A stretch of 64,000 nt of DNA from Phytoseiulus persimilis. Lineage: Eukaryota > Arthropoda > Arachnida > Mesostigmata > Phytoseiidae. Position numbers and translations under genes: made by a program. Where the stretch lies: assembly GCA_037576195.1 (NCBI GenBank), contig CM075101.1:10044001-10108000 (forward strand), in the 5' to 3' direction. Below, piece by piece: positions 15,986 through 27,959 of this stretch; the first letter of the stretch is position 1, and the number at the start of each line of letters is the position of its first letter. The notes beneath the pieces were generated by a model. The model made no database searches. It was given only the letters and a program-made list of their open reading frames with translations, and was not told where the DNA came from.

Positions 15986-15999
15986 AGCATGACTCGCAG

Positions 16000-18900
16000 C
16001 GACCGCTGATGGTTGCGGGGAAAAGAAGAAACTCTTCCTTCCGCTCGAGGCGCATGCTTCTCAAAGCGTCCCGTTATTTGCCTGACAGTTATTTTCCTGT
16101 CCGCATCGACCGCTGGTTCTGCAACTGCCTGTGTCCTGATCACCTCGCATGCAGCATGGGCTGGAACAGCATAACTCGCTGAATTATTGGCAGAGCTCGG
16201 AGCGGAGCGACCCGTGAAAGGAGAGTAGATGCGAGTTATTCGCAGACTTTTGTGGACTTCAACATCGCAGTAGGCAGGGCGACTGGTGGCACATCAGGAG
16301 CTATCGCGCTCAAACATTCCATGCGCACTTACTTTGAGCTGATTGAGACCGTGGTCGAGCGATCCTACACAATCGGGCGCGGATCGCGGAACGCATTCCC
16401 CATCGAGCAACAATAATGGCCCTCAGACTGCCTCGAAGTTTCGGCCAAGCGGCGGGGTGGATGGTAAGCCCTGGACATGAGTTCGGAAGTCCGCCGAAGT
16501 TCTTCCGCGGTCCACTTTTTCCACCGTCCCCTGAACCTCGATTCCCAATCGAACGCGGGTCATCGAACGAAACATCGCGCACTCATAGGCTATGTGGTGC
16601 CCGAGCTCACGACGTCGTTGGGAACCAGGAAGAGTCTCCGATCCGAGTCATTCCCAGGCTGCTCCAGAAAAGAACCTGATCTGATTGGTTAGGAGCTGGG
16701 TTCTCTGGAGTCGCCGATCGCTCACGGAGCCCGACCTTGAATGTTTGGTGAAAACGTCGAGTCACTAAAACAAACGAGAGGCGCCAGTTCGAAGTTGGCC
16801 CCATCGACGTCATTCCGGATGCGCTGTCTTAGATTCTTCCTTTCCAAACGGGAGTGCCATCGCGAAATCATCCCCGTACAACCAGCGCGAAGATCCTGTC
16901 TTTTCAGATGGTCGCTTCGGATGACATGAGCTTGTTCAGGAGCGCTCCGTCAGGAGGCTATCCGTTGCATTCTACTCCGCTGAGAATCGCATCATGGTCA
17001 CCGCGCTCTCTGTGGGAGTTTCCTACCGCTGGAGTTCTAGTTCGCTTGATGATCGCGTGGAACCAGATCAATACTTCCGAATTTTTTTGCTCGCCGTCTT
17101 TGTACTCTCGATTTCTGGGACATGCTCGCACGCGTATACGAGAGCGTCGGCCCTTTTTGCGCTTGCTCTGAATATTAGGAAGTCAGAATAACGATCACAT
17201 CGCTGTCGTCAGTCTCCCTGGCTGGGAAAGCTCAACCGAGCAAGTCAATTAGGGGAGTCCACTGTGTGGAATACTCAAATCAGTCGATATCTTCATTGTC
17301 GGTTTCAGGTTCAGCGGTGCATAGAGCATCTTGACAAACATGGAGCCGCGGACCGTCTTAGACACACGAGCACACGCAACGCCTGTTGTGAGAATCATCC
17401 CGCTCGCCTCCCGGAACGGGAAGATCCAACCACGCGTTAAATGTCAACAGAGGGTTGTCGAATCGCCGGGGAACTAGACTAAAATCCCAAGAACTATCGA
17501 GATATGAACGAACAAACGGTTGCAAGCGGAAGCTCGGAATATCATCATAATTCGCGGTCCCCATGAACGCTTCGCATCGTACGATTCGCGCATGGTCCTA
17601 CTTTGAGAATCATCCAGCTTTCCGCCGAGAAACTTTTCGAGCTGTTAAGGCGTCACTCGCTGGGATCGCGCCGAATCAGCCCGACTAACTCGGAGTCGGT
17701 CGAGTCCAGTAGCAGAGGCCTGGAAGGGCTCAGGAAACCAGTCGTCAGACGCTACTACCCCGCCCATCCACTCACGGGCGGCTTTTAACGCGCATCATCT
17801 CTTCTACCCAACAAGGACCTGTCTCGTTAAGACATTGCTGAGACCCGCAGGCTCGAGGGAAACTGCTCGAGTGTAATAACTGGGAATTTTTGAGGGGATG
17901 GGCAGAGTCAATCGCTGTAACTGTCTTTCCATTTTCGGGAAATCCGGTGTTCCATCCCGGTTCTTCTATTTCATGCGAGTTTCCATTTCCGCGGGCACTT
18001 CCGTGAAAGACCTCCGCGAAACAGAATCACCGCTTCGCTCAGACTCCCGTCGTTGGCGTCTGTTTTGTATTCGCAACGAGATCGACTCAAGACAGGCTCG
18101 TAGGTGTGCGGTCCCTGTCTTGGCCAGGTCTCTCCCGAAGTGTGACACTTCGCTGGAGACTCAACCGGTTCGGAGACCGTCCTCCGGGTTTGAGCCGCGC
18201 AACGACTCACGGGAACGGTCTCGGAGCCGGACGCTTGTGCGTGTGCGCCCTGGATCCGCACTTGGTTATCTCGGAGTCATGTGCGGGTCGAGAAGAGACA
18301 GCGCCGGGCTTCCCACGGACATATTCGGCTTTGTATCAGAGTAGAGAACCGGTCGCGGTATGGGCCCTCGCTCTCGGAGCAACTTCACAAACACGATGAG
18401 CGAGCGACCACTAAAGAGAGAACATCGCACGATTTCAGTGTTCGTTTCAAACGTTTCATCGCCGTGGGACAGATGAGTTTTCGATTCAGGACCAGGTGAC
18501 AAATAGGTCGATGTCGAGTTCACAAATACGACCGGTGTACTCACCGAGCGAGATCACTGGTTACCAGGACTGATTATGACTGCATCACAAGTCACAGCGC
18601 TCGGGTTAGTATCTGTATGGCAAGTGAGTGACCCACGAGAACCGTGTTCGTGTGATGGCACGGGGCGTCAGTCACTCAGCCAATGAGTGTTTGTGAGTGT
18701 GCGTGAGAGTTTGAGTGTTGTAACTATGAGCCTGTTTAGGCCTTAGAGTCTCAACCCTATTCAGGACACCCACTCAAGCGAGGGTAGAGCTTTCCGTTTC
18801 CACAGCTCGCAGCTGACTCTCACGCGGCAAAGCTTTCGCTTCGACTGCAGCGGCAATGGTGGTTGTGGTGGCAACACTTCCACCACTGCGAGGAAAGCCT

Positions 18901-21280
18901 CGCCTGTTGGAAGATATCGTGCTCACGTTCTCGGAATGCACGCCCACTCGGTGCAACGGCGTGTTCCGCTGAACAGGAAACGCAACATCCACAGCGGCGA
19001 GCGCTGAGATAGCTCGAACGAGTCTGTACAACCCCGGCCGTGTGGGAAGGTTTTCGAGCTCCGCCGTGTGGCGAGCCCGACAAGCCGTCTATCCGTCCCT
19101 TCCACCATCTCCGCGAATGTCAACGAGCGAGGATCTTTGGACGGGAGGAGAAGCCGCACCCGTCGCAGATGAGTTACAGAGCAGTGGAGCGAATTTTCCG
19201 GAGGTAAACACTGGACGATTCGATTCTGCTCATTCAGACGAACCCTCGATCATGAGCTATGGGATCGCATGCGCCCTCACCATCGGCGCCGACCGTGCTT
19301 CGCTGCCAAATTCGAGAAGCCTTCCGACAGACGGAGATCTCTGAACTGGGCCGCACGGATGAACTCTCTTCGGTGCATTCGATCAGCGGGTCGATTCAGC
19401 GAACTAAGGAGTATTCCATGAAGCTTTCGGACTAGTCAGGTTCGATAAGTGAAGGAGTTCAGATGATGTTTGGGAACTTCTTCCCACAGAAAAATCATCA
19501 ACGAGAATCTCGCCAACCTTAACCGGAACAGTCAGTCTTGAGGCGAGGTGTCTGTCATCTAGCCCCTGGGAGAAGGCCTTGCGCAATCGATCTTGCGCCC
19601 CCCGGTCTATCAGCACATGATGGAACACGAATGACTCCGTAGCGACGGCTCCCATGGGAGTCATGTGGGTTCTCTCGGAGTCTGAGAGACTCGATTTCGA
19701 CTTCCATGGAGCCCCTTGTCTTTCGGATATCGTTTCGGTGCGACTCCAAGGAAGTGGTTATGGAGCGCTACCAGAACACTTTGTCCTCTCTTCCTCTCTC
19801 GCGTGCTCGCTCGCTCGCTCGCTCCCTCACTGAATCCGCCCCAAGACACCACAACTGGAGATTGTAGGAGAAACTTGTGTTACAGTGGAACCCCGTTATT
19901 TAACGCCCTCGTCTTGATTGAACTATCTGCGGCTTTCTATCGCAGTTCTACTCACTGTCCGAGACGTTAATAAATCATTCTATTTTTTGAGAAGAATGAA
20001 TTCGTGGCCTCTCCGACTAGACAGGCAGTCTGAAACTTTTCTTCGAGGATTCATCTTCGAGCCTCGAGGTGACCTCAAGAATATCCAGGCCCTGACAAGT
20101 GTCAAGCCGACGACGAAGAGCTGCGCACGAGAGCTGCCGGAGCATGTCGCAATTTTCAAATCGCTCGGAGAGAGATGTACAGGAAGCCTTTGCCCCAATA
20201 ATGGCTCATATCATCACGGATAGAAGCGCTATCATCGTCGACATCGTTTTCTGTGGTTCACTCTAGACGGAGCTCACACTGGGACGCCCTCATATCGGAG
20301 GAATCTCCCTTTCAGTTCGAAACGGAATGCCTGTGAGGTTTCAGGAATCCAGGATCTCAAAGCAGGCTTCGATGTCGGAGATCGAGTCTGATGACGCAGA
20401 ACACTTCCAATCGAGCTCAGCCGCTACATGATGATCTCGCGCCCAACGCACAATTGCGTCGCGTGGCCTCCACGCTCGATCGCAGAATTCTTATCTGTCA
20501 TGGAATCGATCGGGCAACCGTCTCAACTCGCTTCGTAGTGAATGATTTCCCAATGAAATAGGCGCCGATGAATCACCAGAGCATTGCATAGTTGCGAAGG
20601 ATGCCACCCAAGACAAATATTTGAAACGCTGGGGCTGTCTAAGTGAGGTAATTCCGGAGAAATGATCTGAGAGTGTTTGAATGAGGCATCCTCGGTTCCC
20701 TCCAATCACACGGCAGACTGTCCCTAGAGTTTAGTTCCCGAGTCCAACTAACGCCCGACAACGCGTTGCCTACGATTCGTCAACTCCGATCTTAATCTGG
20801 AATCATGTGAAAACACGGGCGCGATGCCCGCAAGCTCGCTTGCAGTCAGAACGGATTCGAGAATAACTGTGTGTTTTGAACGTATCCCGAGTTCGAATCA
20901 TTTGAACGATTGTCCTGGACGACGGAGTATCGCGGTATGCTTCTTCAATCGACGAACATCTCGTGTAAGATCCGTGAGCTGAGGGCAATCCGAAGTCAAC
21001 CACTCGATTGAGAACACCATTTTAAGTGTGGTTCAATTATGTTCTGTTGCGGAATGACAACGGTGAGTCAATCGACTCGCAGATCCGGTCCCGAAACTTG
21101 TTGAACTCTCATTTTGTGTTGAGTTGACCTCGTAGTCCGCCTTTCAGGGTTGAGTTTCCATCGCTTGCTGAAGTTCTCCGACTAAACGTTCAATGCTAAC
21201 TAGGGATTTACCAGGAAAGTCCCCTGCACTTTTTGGCAAGCCCACTGTGGAATAGTCAGAGGGTCCTGGGACGTGGGACA
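16000..21280. other. No recognised gene
   Basis: Short open frames only. A GAGT/GTGAG-rich patch lies at about 18,617-18,720 and a (GCTC)n patch at about 19,801-19,825. I see no tRNA, domain or transposon ends that I can defend. Confidence 0.45.
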
Positions 21281-21290
21281 ATCCATGGGA

Positions 21291-21553
21291 CAGTTGAGTT
21301 CTGGGCAGGTGGGCCTGTCTTGGCCTGTACTGCCTGTGGTCTCCTATAAAGTTTGGGTTTGCGCTCAACATGGGCAGGAGTTGGTTCCTTTCATACAATC
21401 CCTATATTCCACCGGGGTCCTTTGCGTTCACTGCTCCTGCGTGGACCATCATTTCTGCAAACGTTGAGGAATAAACTCTGTTAACAAACTAGCTCCATTT
21501 ATGAGTCATGACCATGACAGGGTGGGACAGGCCCACCTACCCAAAACTCAACC
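21291..21553. repeat. Inverted repeat with about 35-bp arms around a promoter/polyA-like core
   Basis: The left arm at 21,291-21,326 (reading GTTGAGTTCTGGGCAGGTGG and on) is matched in reverse complement by the right arm at 21,521-21,553, with a few mismatches. Between the arms are a TATAAAG (about 21,345) and an AATAAA (about 21,470). It could be a short foldback element. The family is unknown. Confidence 0.45.
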
Positions 21554-21737
21554 GGTTCATCTCACATCCCAGAGCCCCCGAAGTATCCAACACTGAGTTT
21601 GCCAGAAGGTCGGGGCATGTTCCTGGCAGGTCCGTTGTTCGACGCAGTGACCTGGATCTTCGCCCACGGAGGGAACGACATATTATGTGTTCCAGAGCAC
21701 TTTTCTCTCTCTTCACTGGGTCAGCATCATGGTTTTG

Positions 21738-22363
21738 AGAAGTTTGGTCAGATTGAGCTCGTGATCACCCCTCCAGAGTTGGAAAGTAATGATGAGAATG
21801 GCCCCGGAATCACCCCTCCGGACTTGGAAAATAATGGTCAGATTGGTCCCGGAATCACCCCTCCAGAGTTGGAAAGTGATGCTCAGATTGGTCTCGGAAC
21901 CCCCCCCCCTCCCAGACTCTGAAAGTAATGATGAGAATGGTCTCGGAATCAGCCCTTCGGACTTGGAAAATAATGGTCAGATTGGTCTCGGAATAACCCC
22001 CCAGAGATGGAAAGTAATGGTCAGATTGGTCTCGGAATCAACCCCCAGACTTTGAAAGTAATGATCAGATTGGTCCCGGAATCACCCCTCCAGAGTTGGG
22101 AAGTAATGGTCAGATTGGTCTCGGGATCACCCCCCCAGACTTTGAAAGTAATGGTGGGAATGGTCCCGGAATCACCCCTCCAGACTTGGAAGAGTATGTT
22201 CAGATTGGTCTCGGAATCACCCCTCCCATACCCAGAGAAGTATTGTCAGATTGGTCTCGGAATCAGCCCTCCCAGACTCAGAGAAGTATTGTCAGATTGG
22301 TCTCGGAATCACCCCCCATACTCAGGAAAGTATCCTCAGATCGGTCCCGGATTATACATAGTG
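21738..22363 (+). repeat. 45-bp satellite, array C (about 13 units)
   Basis: Tandem units of about 45 bp share the phrase ATCACCCCTCCAGAGTTGGA and a CAGATTGGTCTCGGAATC linker. These are the same family as the two larger arrays near 30 and 42 kb, but more divergent, with gaps and C-run slippage (for example at about 21,901). No (TA)n border is evident at the left. The right border (about 22,355) reads into a TATA-rich sequence. Confidence 0.85.
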
Positions 22364-22969
22364 AGGATGATTTTCATGGGTCGTATATATGTAGGTTGGA
22401 GATGGAACGTGCACGAGTGCATGTGCCGGTCCCACGACAATATTTCCCAGATCGTGGCAATGTAACGGATGGACAGCCGGCTGCGGGTCGGCGATCACGG
22501 TGAGCCTGGTCTGGAGAGGGGATGAGGGCCCTTCGCTGTGCTAGTGGAGGGACCAAGCGATACTGAGAAATTCTTCTTTTTGTCGGGACCAGCGTTCCGA
22601 ATTCATTCGAGCGAGTCGCCAAGAGTTTCCTGTATCGCAGACTCGGTTCGGAACACGGAACTGTTCCTCGAAGCACGTAGATCCGGCCCGTGCTGGAACC
22701 AACCACATATCAAAGATCACCACTCGCTCCCGAATCCAGATTGATTTCAAGTACAAGAGGAATGATATTGATCCAGGGAAAAAGCTGCGAACTCTCATGG
22801 GGAACAAGAGGATCAACCATCGAAGGAGCCCGGCTCAATCTGTTCATAAGAACGCCGAATCGCAAATTGGGGAAGCGAGGACCCATCACCTGGGTTTGGC
22901 TCCAACGCGGACGTCCCCTCCCACTGTTCTCGACCTTAGTGGGGTACATTCGGCCTCGTTCGCGGAATA

Positions 22970-24036
22970 CAGGGTGGTCATCGTGAGTCGGGAATTTTCT
23001 TACTCTCTCTTCTTTTGCTCATAAATCGGTGGAAAATTTTCCGATTCTGGAAATTTTTGTTCGCGGTCGATAGCTGGAAGGATGGTGCATCTGATCTCCC
23101 TCGATTCTTGGATCGGTAGAAAATGAGTTTCGTCGGCTCGAAGATTGCCTTTTTCCCGCAAGTTTTCTCAAAAAAACAGTCGACAAACTTCTGAAGTCGA
23201 CCGATCGAATTTGGAAGTGCCAAGGTCGACGCAGGATAAGATGCTGCTCAAACGGCCTGGCAACTCTAGATTCCTAGCTCAGGATCTGTGAGATGGACGC
23301 AAGATCGTTTCAACCTTGAGCTCAAGATCGACATCCTGACAAGATCGCGTCCTCTTTGCAGTTTGGCCCGCAAATCCTCAGGTGAGCCGAATTCGGAAAA
23401 TTTTCCGATGGGAAAAATTTCCTAGATTGGTCCAGACTACCTGACGAAGAAGTTGTCGGGTCGATCCGACAACTTTGTTTCCCCCCCAATTCCCGCTTTC
23501 TCAATTGTTTGAAAAAGTTGTCGGATGGACCCGTAAACTCCTTTGACAGGTAGTTTGGATCATTCTCAGAACTTTTTGCCATCGGAAAATTTTCCGGAGT
23601 CGACTTCCCCGAGAAGTTAAGGGCCAAAATGCAAAGAGGACGCGATCTTGTCAGGAGGTCGCTCTTGAGATCAAGGTTGAAACGATCTTTCGTCCTTCTC
23701 ACAGATACTGAGCTAGAAATCTGGAGTTGCCGGGCAGCATCCTAATGTGCGTCGACCTTGGCAGTTCCGAATTCGATCGGTCGACTTGAGAAGATTCTCG
23801 ACTAATTTTTTGAGAAAAGTTGAACAACAAAGAAAGGCAATCTTTGAGCCGATTCGCGAGACACATTTTCCTACCGATTGAAGCGAATCAACAACAAAGA
23901 AGAAAGAGAACAAAAAGAGGCGCCATCCTTCCAGCTATCGAACGCAAAAGGAAATTGCAGAAACGGATAATTTCTCATCGTTATATGAGCAAAAGAAGAG
24001 AGACTAAAAAAATCCCGACTTATGATGACCACCCTG
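22970..24036. mobile_element. TA-target foldback DNA transposon, copy 1 (1,067 bp)
   Basis: Both ends begin CAGGGTGGTCATC on opposite strands. The arms stay complementary for many tens of bases (the GCTCATA and TCTCTCTTCTTTTG blocks occur in both). TA precedes the left end (22,968-22,969); the right flank reads CA, which I take as a mutated TA. Interior palindromes surround short GA-rich segments. There is no transposase frame, so it is non-autonomous. TA duplication and 5'-CAGGG ends point to a Tc1/mariner-type mobiliser. It is a relative of 38,502-39,304. Confidence 0.8.
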
Positions 24037-24258
24037 CATACCGATGAGGCGATGGGGGAAAGTTTGAGTCCGAAATCTCCAAGTCATCATTCGGGACGCC
24101 GTGATGAGGCCAACGCGTTTGGAACCAGATGCTGCTGAACCCTGGTGCTACCCACGTAATTTGACCCGATGAGGCATAATTTTTTTGTACCTTGCCACCT
24201 CGTTATTCGAAACGTTCGAAGTTCAGAGCTCTGAGAAGCTCATAGATTGGATCGCCAG

Positions 24259-25268
24259 TTAGGACGGGGCTGTTCGCTTCGCAGGTCTTGTCCGCGGTGT
24301 GAGCGATGATCTGTGGCGTTCCTCTCTACGAGCTTCAGCTTGTGACCGATGCTTCGGTGGAGTGTGTGTTGGGGTTCTCAGGTACCCTGCCATTTCGGCT
24401 CCAACCAGCCGCTCCCGGTGCCCAGTACGGATGTCACGCTCCCCGCTGAACAAACAGAGATGAGCTTCTTGTCCCCTGTTGCTCGCTCGAGGGCCTCCCA
24501 ACCTAAGCGATGAGAGTCTCGGTGTCGAAGCCGGGACCTCTCAGAGTCTCGAATGCGAACGGCCTGAAATCATACCCGCTCGACAGCGCGTTATACTTGT
24601 TTATTTCCGCCCTCGCCACGGCGGACCCCTCCACGCTGTCGTGACCGAAATACAGCCGAGCAAGCGCCACGTCATCTCTTGGAGAGAGGTGACGTCCTCC
24701 GATCCAGGTGCAAGCAATTCACACTTCGCTGGTTTCAGATCATACCCGCTGTTTTCATGTGAATCGAGAACGCACCGGACTTCTCGGACTATAGTCTCGA
24801 TGGGTCCACCGGGAATTCCGTTGTCCAGAAACTTGCACGCATTCAAGGGCGCCTCGATGGAGTCGACAAGGTCCCGAATTTCAAGACTGAACCGTGCCGG
24901 TCCGAGAGTACCCCCTTGCTGAATGCCAGTTGATCCGGAGTGACCATAAAATACAGACAACAGGAGACTAGGGTTCGCTTACGACTGCTGGACGAGGTGG
25001 GACGGGTCGGGCCCGCCATCGCGCACGACTCGCAGAAGGTGATCTGTACGAATACAGCTGGAAGCATTTCTGAAATACAGCTTCGGGAATACGGCACGAA
25101 GAGGACGAGAGACCACAGCTGCCTGAGTTGCATGGATCGCCGCTTCTGGTCCCCCCTTTCTTCTGAAACCCAGTTGATGAGGACCAAGATCTTCACAATC
25201 TGGTCCTTAATTTCGCGACATGCAAGTTTGGCCGCGATCCTGCGAGAAGTGGACGAGCAGGAATGCAC
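24259..25268 (-). mobile_element. Decayed non-LTR-type reverse transcriptase (LINE/R2-like)
   Basis: Minus-strand translations carry recognisable reverse transcriptase blocks in order: AAKLACREIKDQIV, then RTDHLLRVVRDGG, then GIQQGGTLGPARFSL, then DNGIPGGPIETIVREV, and last SGYDLKPAKCELLAPGSEDV. The block order and the QQG-LGP and LxPxKCEL motifs fit RVT_1 polymerases of non-LTR elements. The expected catalytic FLDDG box reads FLDNG. The coding sequence is interrupted in several places and lies in more than one frame, so it is a fossil. The upstream part would lie above 25,268, where the duplicated block begins. Confidence 0.72.
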
Positions 25269-25270
25269 AG

Positions 25271-26036
25271 CGGCTGGCAAATCGGGTTTCTGTGGAGCGT
25301 TGACTAGTCAAGCGATCTGCTCCGAGAACCGGATGGAGCCTACTCCCGCCGCCGATCCCTGACGCATTCCAATGTGGAGATAGGACCAGACGGGATGAAA
25401 TATTGAAGAGAAGTCATGCCAGTGTGCTTCCGGCCATCGTTCTTCAATGAAGAACGATTCGAACTGATTGTGTGCAAGTTGAGTTTTCGGCCATTCTGAA
25501 TTCTCTTTCGGGCTCACCAACATGACTACACTCACGTTTTCTGAATGCGGTTCCTCACAAGCTGCGGCTTTCTCCATCTGCCACAGGATTCGCTGCAACG
25601 ATATCCTTCCCCACCGACAAACTGAATGGTTTGGTGAATGGCACCTCACCGATGGGCTGGGCGGAACTTCGTTGACCTCGAACTTCTGCCTGACCGCTCT
25701 CCCCAACTGCTCCATAGTGGGCGCGATCACATCTCTAAGACTGTGCTCACGCCTCGAAAGCATTCTTCCATCCTTGTGGAGTTTCCGCATGGATTGAGCT
25801 TCCTATTTCAATCATACCTGGTTGCTAGTCTCCATCCCTCGGAACTGCGCTTTGACAAGTTCTCCGTTTCGTTGGTGTGTGACACACCGTACATATCCAC
25901 CGAATCTGTTGGCACTACAGCTGTCACACAATCCGCATTCATTTCACCCCGTCCACGACTCATAACAGGTATAAACAAAACCACGTTCTGTATTTCATGA
26001 ATCGCTCCTCCCTGGCGGTCCAATCAGGAATGATTC
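25271..26036. repeat. Module 1 of the duplication, copy A (unidentified)
   Basis: Paired with 35,456-36,187. It holds a minus-strand open frame at 25,308-25,790 (160 codons) with phrases such as MLSRREHSLRDVIAPTMEQ and SSIFHPVWSYLHIGMRQG. The matching stretch in copy B has lost part of it through a short deletion. It directly follows the reverse transcriptase relic and may be the upstream part of the same element family, but I recognise no domain. Confidence 0.5.
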
Positions 26037-26770
26037 TTTGTCAGGTTCCAAGTCTCTCCCTCGTGGGGATCCTGGTAGAGGATAATCCGGCGCGAACAGT
26101 TTGGCGCGGGCAATTTGACGCGGACGACTAGGCGCGAACGTTCAAGATACCGGACAACGCCAGTCCACCAAATCCCGAAAGGGGCCATCGGGGAGGGATC
26201 CAAATATAGAACAGAGCTTCCAACAGGCTTAGCTTTCGCGTGCGCCAAAGATCAAACTCGTGACAGAGGAGTTTTTTGCGAGATTGAGTCCAGGTTTTTC
26301 GCCCCTGTGCTACACAGAGCATTATTTAGAGACGAATCGAACATGTCCATTTCGCTTCAACTCGTCGGGCAGAAGCTCTCAGCATGTGCCGCAGAGTTTC
26401 GCGAACTGATTGGTTTCTCATAAGGCGATGTAGCTGAGCTCTGATCAACCCTCGAAAACCCCAGATAAGATATTTTACTTTTGACTCATATCCTCGCGTG
26501 GGCGGTCACCGAGAGTTCCCCGGGTCTCAGAAACAGGATTCCGAGAAGATCATCATGAAAGGTTTGATCCGTATTTCCAAAATCCTCAAGACAGGACGTA
26601 ATTCAAATTTTTGTTTGATTGCTATAGATAACGAAGCGTCGGATGAAGGTGGTGGAAGAAAGACACGTTTCTCACGAATTTGGACCATCAATGAGGAATT
26701 TACTCAGTTGACATAAACGGGCGATTGTTACTACCTCCGATTGACTCTTGTGGCGGCCACTGGTGGAGTG

Positions 26771-27247
26771 TCAGTTCATTTTGGACAAGTCAAGTGGCTT
26801 ATCTCGCGAACTATAGTCTAGCGGTTTATCTCTCGTGCAAAGGTCTAGTGGCTTAGGACAGGTGCATTCTTTTTTCTTTCTCGCTTCTTCCTCGTCATAC
26901 TGCTTTCGCCTGAACTCCGCCTGCTCTTGAGTCACGGACTTTTTGTCCGCCCCCCCTCTCAACGTCAACGTGATGACGGGAGCGGTGCCTCCCCTGGCAT
27001 CGGGCATCGACGCTGGGTGGCCATATGGGCAAAGAACCGCATGGGCGCGGTCGTGCGGAGCGGCGGAATCCTGGCGGATTCTGCCTCCACATAACACGGG
27101 CAGTCCGTTCGCGTGTTGACTTTGGGCCGCATGAGCGTATTCGTTCGGAGCCGAAACTTGACAAGATATACCATACTCAGAGGATAAACGTTCGCTGTTC
27201 GCGTCAGTGCAAGAGTAGTCCTCCGGGAAATAGAGATGGATGTGCAT
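26771..27247 (-). CDS. Unknown 158-aa protein with C-terminal PLDLS repeats, copy A
   Basis: ATG-initiated frame opening MHIHLYFPEDYSC. The middle has a Cys/His-containing stretch (LPVLCGGRIRQD, AVLCPYGHPASM), followed by a highly charged, probably helical segment (TQEQAEFRRKQYDEEEARKK). The end is three tandem 9-residue repeats, KPLDLCTRD, KPLDYSSRD and KPLDLSKMN, then the stop. PxDLS is the known docking motif for the corepressor CtBP, so a transcription-related role is possible; that is inference. The frame is preserved in copy B at 36,638-37,108, and over the shared 122 codons I count 7 synonymous against 4 amino-acid differences. I recognise no family. It could be a single-exon gene, the last exon of a larger gene, or a passenger of a mobile element. 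Confidence 0.5.
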   Translation of the reverse strand: MHIHLYFPEDYSCTDANSERLSSEYGISCQVSAPNEYAHAAQSQHANGLPVLCGGRIRQDSAAPHDRAHAVLCPYGHPASMPDARGGTAPVITLTLRGGADKKSVTQEQAEFRRKQYDEEEARKKKECTCPKPLDLCTRDKPLDYSSRDKPLDLSKMN

Positions 27248-27737
27248 CGTTGATTGCAGCGACTGATCAAGAATTTAGGAATCTTTGTTATCCGGAGTGA
27301 TTGACGCGTCAATTTATAGCTGAGTGGGTGCTCGATATCTTTTCCTCCCCTCGGCTGCAGCAGATCGTGGAACACAAATGTGAGCAGGATGATGGGTCAA
27401 ATTTCACGGAGGATGTAGAACCCAACCCGAGAAATACCACTCAATAGCTTGACCCCGGGGAGGCTTAACAAGGATCGGGAAATGAGAACGCTCCTGTATG
27501 CTCGAGGATAACGAGGTCGCAACAAGATTAGAAAGCCGGACCGATGTGCGGGTCGTCGAGTTCCAATATGCCTCGCCTTACACCCGAAACGGAGTGCGAA
27601 CCCTTATACTCATACTTATTTCGAATTTGTCGTCCGGATGAGTATTTGTCTCACGGCCTCTGGAGGGAGTAACATGCATTTCTGTCAAGTACACTGCGCG
27701 TCAGTTTATAGAGCATCGTAGGAGATCGGATCCAGAC

Positions 27738-27950
27738 TAGGGTTTCCAAAAGCCCGCATTTCCAAGACCGCAAGCTAGCGGTCTGAAAGTTCATCGGGTG
27801 ACAGCATTTTAAAGCCCGCAGATGGAGACCGCGGGCTCAATGGAGGCCGGCTCCGGAATGTTCCGCGGGTTTCAGCCCGCGGTCCTGACGCAACACATGA
27901 GGCCGCCCGCGGGCTTGCGGTCCTGAGAACGCGGGATCTTGTCAGCCCTA
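27738..27950. mobile_element. hAT-type MITE, copy A (213 bp, uninterrupted)
   Basis: The ends are inverted repeats of about 43 bp starting TAGGG (left TAGGGTTTCCAAAAGCCCGC, right in reverse complement TAGGGCTGACAAGATCCCGC), sharing further in the block GACCGCAAGC. An 8-bp direct repeat ATCCAGAC flanks it at 27,730-27,737 and 27,951-27,958. The 8-bp duplication and YARNG termini are hAT hallmarks. The interior is GC-rich and self-complementary, with no coding capacity. Confidence 0.88.
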
Positions 27951-27959
27951 ATCCAGACT

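Noticed and set aside
21291-21553. A solo LTR suggested by TATAAAG followed by AATAAA
   Set aside because: I could not find matching TG...CA borders with a short target duplication, and the flanking arms are inverted rather than direct. A foldback element explains it at least as well.
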